Notes under the pieces: model-generated | What the model was told of the DNA's origin: nothing | The model's input: only the letters and a program-made list of their open reading frames with translations | The model's database searches: none | Part shown: in pieces, positions 46,501 through 54,508 of the stretch | Numbering within the stretch: position 1 is the stretch's first letter | How the letters are laid out: each line of letters opens with the position of its first letter | Translations under genes and position numbers: made by a program | NCBI GenBank assembly: GCA_001657395.1 | Contig: LYSY01000005.1 | Location: 248,001 to 312,000 of the forward strand | Source: Rhodospirillales bacterium BBD 1991-14 | GTDB taxonomy: Bacteria; Pseudomonadota; Alphaproteobacteria; Kiloniellales; Kiloniellaceae | Direction of reading: 5' to 3' | DNA: 64,000 nt

Positions 46501-47074
46501 AGCGCGCCGGCCTCTCAAAGCGCAGGCGCACCTCGTCCGCACTCTCCTCCAGACGGCTTTCGACAGGTTCCGGCCAGTCGAAGACGAGGCGGCTGTAGTC
46601 GGCATGGCGGCCGCCGCGCACCCTTACCTGCGGCAAATCCGCCGTTGCCTCGCCCTGCGCGGGCAGGGCGCGGTCGTCACCGCCCTCGTCAGGCCTGGCG
46701 GCAACCGCAGCCGGGCGCAGGTCGATCACCACCTTCGACCCCAGTCGAAAGTGCTTGAGGTCCACCTCGCCAGTGAGATCGAAACTGAGCGATCGGCCGT
46801 CCTCGGCGACATCAGGCGCTGCGGCATAGCCGCGCAGACCGCGCGTCACCACGCTGCCGGTGAAGGCCGCGTCTTCGGCAAAGTTTACGATCAGCTTGCC
46901 CTCGGCAATGCGGACCTCGTAGTCGACGTCGCGCGGCCAGTCGAAGACCAGCCGGCCATAACCCGGGTGCAGGCCGCCGCGCAGGGTGATCTCCTCGGCC
47001 GCCTGGGCCGGAACCGGAAGCGGCAGAAGCAGCAGCAGCGCGAAGACCAGACAGAGGGACGGCAGCCAGCGCAT
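43508..47074 (-). CDS. Large secreted AMIN-like / TPR-like protein at the flagellar motor locus
   Basis: An 1188-residue protein with a signal peptide (PSLCLVFALLLLLPLPVPAQAA). Two related N-terminal modules each contain RGGxHxxYxRLVFDWP (about residues 30-120 and 150-240), as in AMIN-type envelope domains; a third, weaker one follows near 420-520. A Pro/Ala/Glu-rich linker separates the second and third. The C-terminal 600 residues are helical hairpins of TPR/SEL1 type (ALASAAEDWEAAASAFALTG, ALYQEFRELTPAGPAGDRII). It starts 2 bp after the MotB-like stop, so a periplasmic role near the motor is inferred. Confidence 0.78.
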   Translation of the reverse strand: MRWLPSLCLVFALLLLLPLPVPAQAAEEITLRGGLHPGYGRLVFDWPRDVDYEVRIAEGKLIVNFAEDAAFTGSVVTRGLRGYAAAPDVAEDGRSLSFDLTGEVDLKHFRLGSKVVIDLRPAAVAARPDEGGDDRALPAQGEATADLPQVRVRGGRHADYSRLVFDWPEPVESRLEESADEVRLRFERPARFDISAVRPEGLPQVAGLTAAETGVAVALPRPSRVKLSRSGSKTVLDIYAAADPQSAKDGPAPKSAASATDPKEKAEGAAGVVDLSPRPAEAPPSAAPAGEAPTSLVPESMGGAAQAAPRADVADPSGRAPASPKAPPSPASEGAAKTATGQKTADEENAGSGQKAAAEPEQGDAAASGAADFVAAATAPARPIDDAARGRLRVDLEPVLTFESSSAQGPTADRFVPVVLTFSWDRPTAAAAFRRGPNLWLLFDRPPPRNLVKALAAGAPHLGPVRLIEDGEATVIVIGALPTVAPRLTREENSWQVDLRPRNTLPQKALAAPVVEKGDYARVRFPLSGARRAYWVTDPDAGDRMVVVPTRGAGMGLALGYTYPQFRSLPTQQGVVLQPLTSSLEVAVVRTGVLVRDANGLLVSGREQRRRLGTPGSAEESRRLFDLEAWRRGSLDDFQQIRGDLMRAMVGADRERLGILRTDLARFYFAHGFDSEALGSLRVIDEEHPRLAQDPAHRLMQAASQWLIQDYRSAAAGLADASLAGEREALLWQAALASAAEDWEAAASAFALTGDLIDSYAPQVRLRLRLAAAEAFLKAGDDGAATLQIGALRRDDLGPREEAQINVIQGAIQLQRGNPEEARSLWSSVRDSRHRSSQARARLALIDLGLEDGSLSAQAAIEELERLRFAWRGDQFEFVLLRRLADLYAGQSRHREALHALRQAVTSFPDSPGARASAQRMREIFADIYRGPGDPAVPPLRALALYQEFRELTPAGPAGDRIIAALADRLVEVDLLDRAAELLDGQVRYRLEGEDKARIGARLALVHLLDRKPEASLAALEASDIEAPSEEVRLQRQQLRARAFAELDRAEEALKMLAGDESLDAETLRADIHWRLRRWPEAVASLSNLIPLLPPRRPMTVDESQLVVNLAVALMLSNQAVELEDLDRRYGAAMAEGPHSDTFTLLVGDGEKAAITSIADELSKVGRAQDFMANYRERIRDGELSQVN

Positions 47075-47076
47075 GA

Positions 47077-47844
47077 TCAGCGACGCTCCGACGCATAGGC
47101 GTGGATGATGATCTCGACGCGCCGGGCTTCGGCCATGCGCGCTGCCTCGTCGGCCGCCTGCGCCGGCGGTTCGTAGCGGGCGTGACCGTAGCCGCGCACC
47201 AGAATCTCGCCCTTGTAGCCGGCGGTGGTGATCATGTCGGCGAGGGTCGTGGCCCGGGCCAGCGAGAGTTCCCAGTTGCTGGCGAAGGTGCGGCGCGGTC
47301 GCAGCGGATCGGCATAGCCTGCGATCTCGACCACGTTGCGCAGGTTGCGCAGGACACCGCTCAGCGCAAAGATCGCTGCCTTGCCCTGGTCGCTCAGGTC
47401 TATGGAGCCGGATGCGAACAGCAGGTCGCCCGGCAAGGCGAAGACAATGCGCTCGTCCTCGCGTCTGATATCCGCCCGCGCCAGTACGGGGTCTTCCGTC
47501 ACCTGGTCCTCCAGGAGACTGGCAAGATAGCTGAGGTCGGTACCCGGCGTGCGGTCGATCGCCTCGGCATCCTTGTCCTGGCTCGGCAGGGCCACCGTCA
47601 CTTCCTGGACGCTGGGCAGCTTCGGCGAGAGCGCGTCGACGAGGTTTTGCCAGTCATCGCTGTTGATGGTCGACATCGAGTAAAGCAGCACGAAAAAGGT
47701 CAGCAGCAATGCCGTCAGATCGGTGAAGGTCAGGAGCCAGGCCTGGCCACCGTCGTCGGGGCGCCCCCGGTAGACCGGCACTGCGAAGGTCAGGCCCTGC
47801 CAGCCCCGACCCTTGTCTTTCGCTTTGGTGCCTTGGCGCGCCAT
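47077..47844 (-). CDS. MotB-like stator protein with OmpA domain (canonical Asp present)
   Basis: A 255-residue protein from ATG 47844. One membrane span (AWLLTFTDLTALLLTFFVLLYSMS) carries Asp42 in the position of the proton-binding Asp of MotB. The C-terminal OmpA-like domain (LLFASGSIDLSDQGKAAI ... SNWELSLARATTLADMI ... GYGHARYEPP ... ARRVEIIIH) binds peptidoglycan. It follows a second MotB-like gene by 4 bp. No motA is present in the window. Confidence 0.88.
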   Translation of the reverse strand: MARQGTKAKDKGRGWQGLTFAVPVYRGRPDDGGQAWLLTFTDLTALLLTFFVLLYSMSTINSDDWQNLVDALSPKLPSVQEVTVALPSQDKDAEAIDRTPGTDLSYLASLLEDQVTEDPVLARADIRREDERIVFALPGDLLFASGSIDLSDQGKAAIFALSGVLRNLRNVVEIAGYADPLRPRRTFASNWELSLARATTLADMITTAGYKGEILVRGYGHARYEPPAQAADEAARMAEARRVEIIIHAYASERR

Positions 47845-47848
47845 GATG

Positions 47849-48526
47849 TCACCCGCCTTCGGCCGCCGGAGCGGCAGCGGCGTCATCGGGCGCCGGCAGG
47901 ATAAAATGGAGGCGCACCTGGCCGGCAAAGGACGGCAGCAAGCCCGCGGACAGTCGGTCCGCCGGCACCGCCTCGCTCTCCAGGGCCTGCACCATCGCCC
48001 CGGCGCGGCGGACAGCCAGCAGCCGGCTGCCAAGTTCCTCCCCGGCGCCGCTCACACCGTAGAGGACATCGAGGCGATAGGCCTGATCCGCAAAGCGCGC
48101 ATCGTCGAGGACCGAGGCGATGGCCATCAACAGATCCAGCCCCTCGCCGTTGATCACAATGCTGCCTGGAGCGAACAGATCTTCGCTTGGAATGTCGACC
48201 TGAAGGCTGCGACTGCCGCCAGCGGTCTCACGCTCCAACACGGGCAGGCTGTCGTCAAAAAGCCGTCCCAGCGCCTCCGTGATGTCTTCGGCGCCGTCCA
48301 GCACTTCCAGGGCGGCAATCTCCTCGCTGATGCTCTCGTGCGCCGGTACCACCCCGCGAAAGGCCTCGCGGACGCTGTCGAGCACAGCGGTGCTGCGCTC
48401 GGTCTCAAACTCTGCAAGTGCGTTCAAGAGAATGAAGAAAGCCAGCAGCAGCACCTTCAAACTGAGAAGGCCCATGATGTGGCTGTTGCTTTGCCCCCGG
48501 CCTGGATCGTGCTGCAGACCTGCCAT
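47849..48526 (-). CDS. MotB-like protein lacking the membrane Asp
   Basis: A 225-residue protein with the same plan as its neighbour: an N-terminal span (MGLLSLKVLLLAFFILLNALAEF) and a C-terminal domain resembling OmpA/MotB (DLFAPGSIVINGEGLDLLMAIASVL ... RLLAVRRAGAMVQAL). At the alignment position of the ion-carrying Asp it has Ser22, with Lys24 close by. The OmpA part is also divergent. It could form a mixed stator with the canonical protein or have a structural role. Confidence 0.78.
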   Translation of the reverse strand: MAGLQHDPGRGQSNSHIMGLLSLKVLLLAFFILLNALAEFETERSTAVLDSVREAFRGVVPAHESISEEIAALEVLDGAEDITEALGRLFDDSLPVLERETAGGSRSLQVDIPSEDLFAPGSIVINGEGLDLLMAIASVLDDARFADQAYRLDVLYGVSGAGEELGSRLLAVRRAGAMVQALESEAVPADRLSAGLLPSFAGQVRLHFILPAPDDAAAAPAAEGG

Positions 48527-48532
48527 CGGGGA

Positions 48533-49192
48533 TCACCCGAAGAGTGCGTCGATATCGTCCTGGCTGATCGCCTCGTCAGGAAGCTGCGGACCGTTCATGA
48601 GATCCTCGTCCGGGCGCGCCGGCGCACCGCTGGGCGCGGTGGTCTTCTTCTCCGGCTGCTTGGGCCGCTCGCCGGCGAAGGTCTCGTCGCCGAAAGCGTG
48701 AAGCAGCGCATCGACCTTGGACTCGACTTTCTGCAGGGCCGTGACCACCTTGGTGATCCGCTGGCCGGTGATGTCCTGAAAACCGCAGGCCTCGTAGATC
48801 GACGTCACCGCCGCGGAGACCTGGTCGGCCACTTCCTGCGGCATCTTCTCAGCCAACTCCTCGATCGCCTCGACCGCCTCGAAGATCGTGTGGGTGGCCT
48901 GCTCAGTCGCACCGACGATGGCTGTCAGTTCGTCCGTGGCAGCGGGCAGGTGCTCGGCGTTGATGTCGTCCGGGCGCAGATCGGCGATCTCGCTGCGCGC
49001 AGTGTCGATGTAGCGCGCCAAGGCCTCGATGTCCGCATAGACCTTCAGGCTAACGGCGGACATGTCGCCCTCGATCGTCTCAACGATCGACTCGACAATG
49101 GCCACAATCTCCTCAGGTGCCACCGCACCTTCAGACTTCTGCAGCTCCAGGAGCTGCGATGCGATTTTCTCTTTGACCGCCGCAACAGCCAT
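48533..49192 (-). CDS. cheZ: Chemotaxis phosphatase CheZ
   Basis: A 219-residue helical protein that speeds dephosphorylation of CheY-P. The catalytic segment ACGFQDITGQRITKVV places Asp140 and Gln144 like Asp143/Gln147 of E. coli CheZ, and the C terminus DDIDALFG is the CheY-binding tail. A TAAGGAG precedes the ATG. It lies directly after cheY. Confidence 0.93.
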   Translation of the reverse strand: MAVAAVKEKIASQLLELQKSEGAVAPEEIVAIVESIVETIEGDMSAVSLKVYADIEALARYIDTARSEIADLRPDDINAEHLPAATDELTAIVGATEQATHTIFEAVEAIEELAEKMPQEVADQVSAAVTSIYEACGFQDITGQRITKVVTALQKVESKVDALLHAFGDETFAGERPKQPEKKTTAPSGAPARPDEDLMNGPQLPDEAISQDDIDALFG

Positions 49193-49224
49193 AATGCGGC
49201 TCCTTACATAAGAATACAGGGCGC

Positions 49225-49614
49225 TTAGAAGTTGCCGAGGACAGCCGAGAGCTTGGTCTTCAGCGTCGCCGCGTTGAACGGCTTCACGATGTAGTTGCTG
49301 ACACCCGCCTCCTTGGCGGCGATCACGTTTTCCGTCTTGCTTTCCGCCGTGATCATGATGAAAGGCAGTTCTTTCAGCTTGGTATCGGCGCGCACCTCGG
49401 TCAGAAGCTGCATGCCGCTCATCGGTTCCATGTTCCAGTCGGAAATCACCAGGTGGTATTCCTTGTCCCGCAGCTTCTGCAGCGCGGCGCTGCCGTCGGT
49501 GGCTTCATCGACGTTGTTGAAACCCAGCTGCTTCAGCAGGTTCCTGATGATCCGCAGCATGGTCTTGTAATCGTCCACGATCAGGATCGGCATGCTCATG
49601 TCGACTGTCGACAT
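49225..49614 (-). CDS. cheY: Chemotaxis response regulator CheY
   Basis: A 129-residue single receiver domain: acidic pocket Asp14/Asp15 (ILIVDDYKTM), phosphorylation Asp59 (LVISDWNMEPMSG), the Thr in FIMITAE and Lys in NYIVKPF. The sequence is close to enterobacterial CheY and binds the flagellar switch (FliM is encoded nearby). First gene of cheY-cheZ-motB-like pair. Confidence 0.95.
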   Translation of the reverse strand: MSTVDMSMPILIVDDYKTMLRIIRNLLKQLGFNNVDEATDGSAALQKLRDKEYHLVISDWNMEPMSGMQLLTEVRADTKLKELPFIMITAESKTENVIAAKEAGVSNYIVKPFNAATLKTKLSAVLGNF

Positions 49615-49726
49615 CTCAAACTCCCGTGAATTCTGGCCCGCAGAAGGTGCGAAACGGTCTGAGGGGAAAGCTAATGAATCGGCGTTAACAGTCAGTAAAA
49701 GAGGCTGAAAAGGCTTGAATTTTCAG

Positions 49727-50416
49727 CTATTCGCGCGGAACCGGCAGTTCGCGGCGCTGCGCCAGTTCAAGCGTGACGGCTTTCGCGCGCTGCGGGTTCA
49801 TCTGCGCGAGGATCGGTGCGGACTTGCGCTCCTTCATCCGCTCGACCACCTCCAGCAGGACTTCCATGTCCAGTTCCTCGAAGATCCGGGCGGCCTGCTT
49901 CGGCTTCATGCTCTCGTAGATCTTGACCAGGCTCTTCATCTGCGCCTCGGTCTGCTCATCATGCTCGACGAGGAGCGCCTCGATCGACTCCTGCAGCCCC
50001 TCGAGCTCACGAATCTTCTGCTCGATCCGCTGCTCCGCGGCCTTCAGCAACACTTCCCGCTCGTCAACCTCGCGGGCCCGCTGTTCCAGTTCCTCGCGGC
50101 GCTGGGACAGCGACTGCAGCAGCCCCAGTTCCTCGTCCGTCAGGTCGAAAACATCGGCGGAAAGATCTGTGATCTGCCCCGGCGGCACCGGATCAGCGGG
50201 TACTTCGGCAGTCTCGGTGGCGGCATCCGCAGACGCCGCGGGCGCGCCGGCTGCCGCAGGCGTGGCCTGAGGGGCAGCCTGGGGCGGTTCGCCCGCCGCA
50301 GTTTCCTGCGCCAGGGCCGGCTGCGAGCCGCCGATGTCCTGCCAGATGCCCGCCAGCTTGGCGGTCATGGCAAGGCCGGCGACCAGAATGAACAGAGGCA
50401 GAAGCCTGAAACGCAT
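49727..50416 (-). CDS. MotE-like flagellar protein with MgtE-N-type domain
   Basis: A protein of about 229 residues from ATG 50416 (AGGA seven bases upstream). An N-terminal segment (LLPLFILVAGLAMTAKLAGIW) is followed by an Ala/Pro linker, a long coiled coil (SQRREELEQRAREVDEREVLLKAAEQRIEQKIREL) and a C-terminal domain (YESMKPKQAARIFEELDMEVLLEVVERMKERKSAPILAQM) like MgtE-N/FliG-N. This is the plan of MotE, a periplasmic partner of the stator. It ends the fliL-fliM-DUF6468 block. Confidence 0.82.
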   Translation of the reverse strand: MRFRLLPLFILVAGLAMTAKLAGIWQDIGGSQPALAQETAAGEPPQAAPQATPAAAGAPAASADAATETAEVPADPVPPGQITDLSADVFDLTDEELGLLQSLSQRREELEQRAREVDEREVLLKAAEQRIEQKIRELEGLQESIEALLVEHDEQTEAQMKSLVKIYESMKPKQAARIFEELDMEVLLEVVERMKERKSAPILAQMNPQRAKAVTLELAQRRELPVPRE

Positions 50417-50443
50417 CGCCAATTCCTGAACTTGAAAGGATTT

Positions 50444-51013
50444 CTAGCGCATCGCCTGAAGCGTGCGCATCAGCTCGCTGTCGGAGCGCGAGAGACGTTT
50501 CTTCGCCAGCTTCGCGATTCCATTGACTGGCCCACCGACCGGTTCGCCCGATGCGGCCGGCGGCGGCGCCTGGGGCTCGTCCAAGGGCTTCTTGTCCATC
50601 TTGGTAATGTCCATCGGCGCGCGGTGCAGCCGCTGCTTCGACAAGCTCCCGACGGCGCCGTTGGCCTCCCGCTCCAGCTTGCGGGACTCGGCGATGGAGA
50701 CTTCCAGCCTGTCGGCGATCTCGTGGCCTTTCTTGACCAGAAAGGCCATCTCGTCGGCCAGGCGGCAGGCATCGTCGACCTTTCGGGCCAAGCCGTCACC
50801 GGCCTCGACGCTGCCCTCTTTGAGCGCCTGCAGTCCGCCCTCGGCGCGGCCGGTCGCAGCGGAAAACTCGCCGAACAGCTTCTCCATGTCGCCGCGCGCG
50901 CGGCGCAGTTCGGTCAGCTTGCGGTTCAGCACCATGGCATAGCCAATGGTCGTGACCAGCAAGACGCAGATCGCAACATCAAAAACAAGACCGTAGTCCT
51001 GCAGCCAAGTCAT
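50444..51013 (-). CDS. DUF6468-type flagellar-locus membrane protein
   Basis: A 189-residue protein: one N-terminal span (VFDVAICVLLVTTIGYAMVL), a coiled coil (NRKLTELRRARGDMEKLFGEFSAATGRAEGGLQALKEG) and a polar, Pro-rich tail. It starts immediately after the fliM stop (adjacent bases). The same gene next to fliM is seen in other alphaproteobacterial flagellar loci; the exact role is unknown. Confidence 0.72.
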   Translation of the reverse strand: MTWLQDYGLVFDVAICVLLVTTIGYAMVLNRKLTELRRARGDMEKLFGEFSAATGRAEGGLQALKEGSVEAGDGLARKVDDACRLADEMAFLVKKGHEIADRLEVSIAESRKLEREANGAVGSLSKQRLHRAPMDITKMDKKPLDEPQAPPPAASGEPVGGPVNGIAKLAKKRLSRSDSELMRTLQAMR

Positions 51014-52081
51014 TTAGGAGTCTCCCTCACGCACGATCTTGTCAGCGACCTGAACTGCGATATGGCCGCCGCGCCGGCCCATGCGGCCCTTGAACATGGA
51101 AACGTCGCCGCAGCGCAGTTCAATCTTCGAATTCGGGGTGCAGTTCAGCTCCAGCTGACTGCCTTCGATCCATTCCAGGACCTGGCCCAAGGGCATCTCC
51201 ACCTGGTCCAGCACGGCATCAATGCTGATATCGGTCTGCCAGAGCTCCGCGGTCAGGTGGCCTTCCCAGATCGAGTCCCGGCCGAATTTCTCGCCCATGA
51301 ACATCTGCAGCAGCAGTTCGCGCACCGGCTCCAGCGTGGCGTAGGGGATGAGAAGCTCGATCAGGCCGCCGCGGTCTTCCATGTCGACCCGCAGCGTGAC
51401 GACGATGACGGCGTTGGCCGGCCGGGCGATGGTGGCAAAGCGCGGATTGGTCTCCAGCCGGTCGAAACGGAAGGTAACCGGCGAAAGCGGGTCGAAGGCG
51501 GCCGAGAGATCGGCGAGCACGACATGAACCATCCGCTCGACCAGATTGCGCTCGATCGTCGTGTAGGGGCGCCCCTCGATCCGCATGGCCGCCGTTCCGC
51601 GCCGACCGCCCAGCAGCACGTCGACAATGGAGTAGATCAGCGCGCTGTCGACGGTCATCAGGCCGTAGTTGTCCCACTCCTCGGCCTTGAACACCGAGAG
51701 CATGGCCGGCAGCGGGATGGAGTTCATGTGGTCGCCGAAGCGCGCCGAGGTGATGTTATCGAGGCTGACCTCGACGTTGTCGGAGGTGAAGTTGCGCAAC
51801 GAAGTCGACATCATGCGCACCAGGCGGTCGAAGACCACCTCCAGCATCGGCAGGCGCTCGTAGGAGACCAGGGCCGAGTTGAGGATGGCCTGGATGCCGG
51901 ACTCTTCGCCCTCGTCGTCACCGGCGCCGGCAACCCCCAGCAGACTGTCGATTTCGCTCTGATCGAGGACCCGCGTGGAACCGGCCGGAGCGGCTTCTTC
52001 GGAGGCGTCGCCGTCAGCCTCGGCCTCGCCCTCCTCGGCCATGGCCTCCCACTCCGCCATCATCGCTTCTTCGTCGGCCAT
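51014..52081 (-). CDS. fliM: Flagellar motor switch protein FliM
   Basis: A 355-residue C-ring protein. The N-terminal region holds the switch motif VLDQSEIDSLLGV that binds CheY-P, followed by the middle domain (RLPMLEVVFDRLVRMMSTSLRNFTSDNVEVSLDNI) and a C-terminal SpoA domain (LTAELWQTDISIDAVLDQVEMPLGQVLEWIEGSQLEL). It has an acidic N-terminal extension of about 35 residues. It lies 57 bp after fliL. Confidence 0.96.
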   Translation of the reverse strand: MADEEAMMAEWEAMAEEGEAEADGDASEEAAPAGSTRVLDQSEIDSLLGVAGAGDDEGEESGIQAILNSALVSYERLPMLEVVFDRLVRMMSTSLRNFTSDNVEVSLDNITSARFGDHMNSIPLPAMLSVFKAEEWDNYGLMTVDSALIYSIVDVLLGGRRGTAAMRIEGRPYTTIERNLVERMVHVVLADLSAAFDPLSPVTFRFDRLETNPRFATIARPANAVIVVTLRVDMEDRGGLIELLIPYATLEPVRELLLQMFMGEKFGRDSIWEGHLTAELWQTDISIDAVLDQVEMPLGQVLEWIEGSQLELNCTPNSKIELRCGDVSMFKGRMGRRGGHIAVQVADKIVREGDS

Positions 52082-52137
52082 CTACCTCAGACTTCCTCGT
52101 CGCAGGGTCTCATCGACCGCAGCACAGCGCGCTGCGG

Positions 52138-52662
52138 TTACTGAACCAGCATCTCCTTGAACAGTACGTCGCGGACCTGAATGGGCTGGGCCGCCGTGTT
52201 CACGCGGATCAGCAACTCCTCGCGCAGACGCTGCAGACCCGCAGAGCCACGGAGGTCCTCGATGCGCAGTTCGCGCAGGTAAACCTGGAAGTTGTCCACG
52301 ATGCGCGGCAGCACGGTGCCGATCTCGGCCCGGTCGGCCTCGCGCGCCAGCTCCAGGCTGATGGAGATCTTCAGGTAGTTCGTCTTGCGTCCGCTGGAGT
52401 TGAGGTTCACCAGCATCTCCGGCAGATCGTAGAAGACCGCCTTGCTCTCGACCGGCGCGACCTCTTCCTCGACCACCGGCTCCGGCGCCTTGCCGAGGAG
52501 CGAGTCCAGAAGCCCCGAGAAGTAGGCGCCGGCGACCGCGCCAATAAGCAGCAGGATCGGCAGAATGATGAAGAGAACGAGCTTTTTGCCGTTCAAGCCC
52601 CCTTTCGGGGTGGCTTCGATCTCGACATCACCGGCGTCCGAAGTTGCAGCCTGATCGGCCAT
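52138..52662 (-). CDS. fliL: Flagellar basal body-associated protein FliL
   Basis: A protein of about 174 residues from ATG 52662. A single span (LVLFIILPILLLIGAVAGAYFSGLL) and a periplasmic domain (FYDLPEMLVNLNSSGRKTNYLKISISLELA ... LREELLIRVNTAAQPIQVRDVLFKEMLVQ) are typical of FliL, which strengthens the stator at high load. First gene of the minus-strand fliL-fliM block and divergent from flgF. Confidence 0.93.
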   Translation of the reverse strand: MADQAATSDAGDVEIEATPKGGLNGKKLVLFIILPILLLIGAVAGAYFSGLLDSLLGKAPEPVVEEEVAPVESKAVFYDLPEMLVNLNSSGRKTNYLKISISLELAREADRAEIGTVLPRIVDNFQVYLRELRIEDLRGSAGLQRLREELLIRVNTAAQPIQVRDVLFKEMLVQ

Positions 52663-52879
52663 CGCGGTCAACCTATTCAGTTATCTTGAGTTTTCGACTG
52701 CCAAGAGCCTACGGATGGTTGGTTAAGACTTGGTTGAAAGGCGCTGGTTTCCGGGCATTTCCAGTGGATCGGGGCGCGGGCAAGATCTGCCGGGCAAGCC
52801 CTGCCAAGAGCCCGCCCAAGACCACCCGATCCGACACGGTTAATGCGCTTAAGTTATTGAAATTACGACATTATGAGAC

Positions 52880-52895
52880 TGGCACAGCGCTTGCT
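52880..52895 (+). promoter_or_regulatory. Sigma-54 promoter of the flgF operon
   Basis: TGGCAC-AGCGC-TTGCT is an exact match to the -24/-12 consensus TGGCAC-N5-TTGC and lies 74 bp before the flgF start. The rest of the 300-bp gap to fliL (52663-52968) holds an AT-rich stretch but no gene. Middle and late flagellar genes in alphaproteobacteria are often sigma-54/FlbD dependent. Confidence 0.85.
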
Positions 52896-52968
52896 TCTCT
52901 TCTGGCGACGGCCCTAGCGGCCGACCGACTGCCCAAACGCAACTGCCCAACGAGTGTCAGGTAAGAAC

Positions 52969-53697
52969 ATGGAAAACGCCGGTTACATCGCGCTATCGCG
53001 CCAAATGGTCCTGAGGCGGGAAATGAGTGTGATCGCCAACAACATGGCGAACCTCAACACCAATGCCTACAAGGGCGAAAGCATGCTTTTCGTCGAGCAC
53101 CTGGAATCCACGGACTCCGGCGAGAAGATGAGCTTCGTCCAGGATATCGCCCTGGTCCGCAATCTCACCGAAGGAAACCTGACCGCCACCGACAATCCGC
53201 TGGACACGGCGATTTCCGGTGACGGCTACTATGAGATCGAGACGCCGCTCGGCCCGCGCTACACGCGCAACGGCAGCTTTCACCTGAATGCCCAGGGCGA
53301 ACTGGTCACCGCCGCCGGCGACAAGGTTCTCGGCGAAGGCGGCAATCCCCTCGTCCTGCCGCCCAACACCAGCGATGTGAGCATCACCCGCGACGGCACC
53401 GTCTCCTCCGACCAGGGGCCGGTCGGCAAGATTCGCCTCGTCCGCTTTGAAGATCAGCAGAGCCTGGTCAAGCTGGCCAACGGTCTCTACGACGCCGACG
53501 GACAGGAAGCTCTGGCCGCCGAGGGCTCGGAAGTGGTCCAAGGCATGATCGAGGGATCCAACGTGGCCGGCATCGTCGAGCTGACGAAGATGATCCAGAC
53601 CGTGCGCAGCTACAGCTCGACGGGCCGCATGGTCAACGACGAACACGAACGCATGCGCCGCGCCATCCAGGCGCTTGGCAGCCCGGCACGGGCATAG
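52969..53697 (+). CDS. flgF: Flagellar basal-body rod protein FlgF
   Basis: A rod protein of about 242 residues starting at ATG 52969. It has the rod motif VIANNMANLNTNAYKGE, the FlgEFG region ISGDGYYEIETPLGPRYTRNGSFHLNAQGELVTAAGDKVLGE, and a C-terminal NVAGIVELTKMIQTVRSYSSTGRM. FlgF precedes flgG by 14 bp in the usual order. Transcription probably starts at the sigma-54 promoter upstream. Confidence 0.95.
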   Translation: MENAGYIALSRQMVLRREMSVIANNMANLNTNAYKGESMLFVEHLESTDSGEKMSFVQDIALVRNLTEGNLTATDNPLDTAISGDGYYEIETPLGPRYTRNGSFHLNAQGELVTAAGDKVLGEGGNPLVLPPNTSDVSITRDGTVSSDQGPVGKIRLVRFEDQQSLVKLANGLYDADGQEALAAEGSEVVQGMIEGSNVAGIVELTKMIQTVRSYSSTGRMVNDEHERMRRAIQALGSPARA

Positions 53698-53711
53698 GAG
53701 AGGAACAAGCC

Positions 53712-54497
53712 ATGAGATCTCTGAACATTGGCGCGACCGGCATGCTGGCCCAGCAGCTGAACGTCGAAGTCATCTCCAACAACATCGCCAACATGAACAC
53801 CACCGGCTTCAAGCGCCAGCGTGCGGAGTTCCAGGATCTGCTCTATCAGAACCTGCGCCGCGTCGGGGCAGCCTCTTCGGATGCCGGCACCATCGTTCCG
53901 ACCGGTGTCCAGCTTGGCCTCGGCGTCAAGTCGGCGGCGATCTACCGCCTCTCCGGCCAGGGCAACATCCTGCAGACCGAAAACCCCCTGGACCTGGCGG
54001 TGAACGGCCGCGGCCTGATGATGGTTGAGCTGCCGAGCGGCGAGACAGCCTACACCCGGGCCGGTTCCCTGCAGCTCAGCCCTGACGGCGACATCGTGAC
54101 CGCCGACGGCTACGTGGTACAGCCCGGCATCACGGTTCCCGAAGACGCTCAGTCGATCACCATCAACGAAAGCGGCGAGGTCTACGTAGACCTGGACGGT
54201 CAGACGGCGCCGCAGAGGGTCGGACAGCTGGAGCTCGCCAACTTCGCCAATGAGGCCGGGCTGGACGCGATCGGCAACAACCTGCTGCTGGAAACCGCGG
54301 CCTCGGGCCAGGCGACGGTGGCGACCCCCGGATCGGCCGGCTTCGGCAGGATCATCCAGGGGGCTCTGGAGACCTCGAATGTCAACGTGGTCGCCGAGAT
54401 CACCAATCTGATCACCGCGCAGCGCGCCTACGAGATGAACTCGAAGGTCATCGAGTCGTCCGACGAGATGATGCGCAGCGTGACGCAGCTCCGCTAG
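53712..54497 (+). CDS. flgG: Flagellar distal rod protein FlgG
   Basis: A 261-residue protein: MRSLNIGATGMLAQQLNVEVISNNIANMNTTGFKRQRAEFQDLLYQ at the N terminus, LAVNGRGLMMVELPSGETAYTRAGSLQLSPDGDIVTADGYVVQPG in the centre, and SNVNVVAEITNLITAQRAYEMNSKVIESSDEMM at the C terminus. All three are near-invariant FlgG stretches. A GGAGAGG precedes the ATG. Confidence 0.97.
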   Translation: MRSLNIGATGMLAQQLNVEVISNNIANMNTTGFKRQRAEFQDLLYQNLRRVGAASSDAGTIVPTGVQLGLGVKSAAIYRLSGQGNILQTENPLDLAVNGRGLMMVELPSGETAYTRAGSLQLSPDGDIVTADGYVVQPGITVPEDAQSITINESGEVYVDLDGQTAPQRVGQLELANFANEAGLDAIGNNLLLETAASGQATVATPGSAGFGRIIQGALETSNVNVVAEITNLITAQRAYEMNSKVIESSDEMMRSVTQLR

Positions 54498-54508
54498 AGC
54501 GGGAGAGC

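Noticed and set aside
43658-47098. Open frame of about 1146 codons on the plus strand
   Set aside because: Antisense to the AMIN/TPR-like gene; the translation is Arg/Gln/His-rich and lacks any known pattern.
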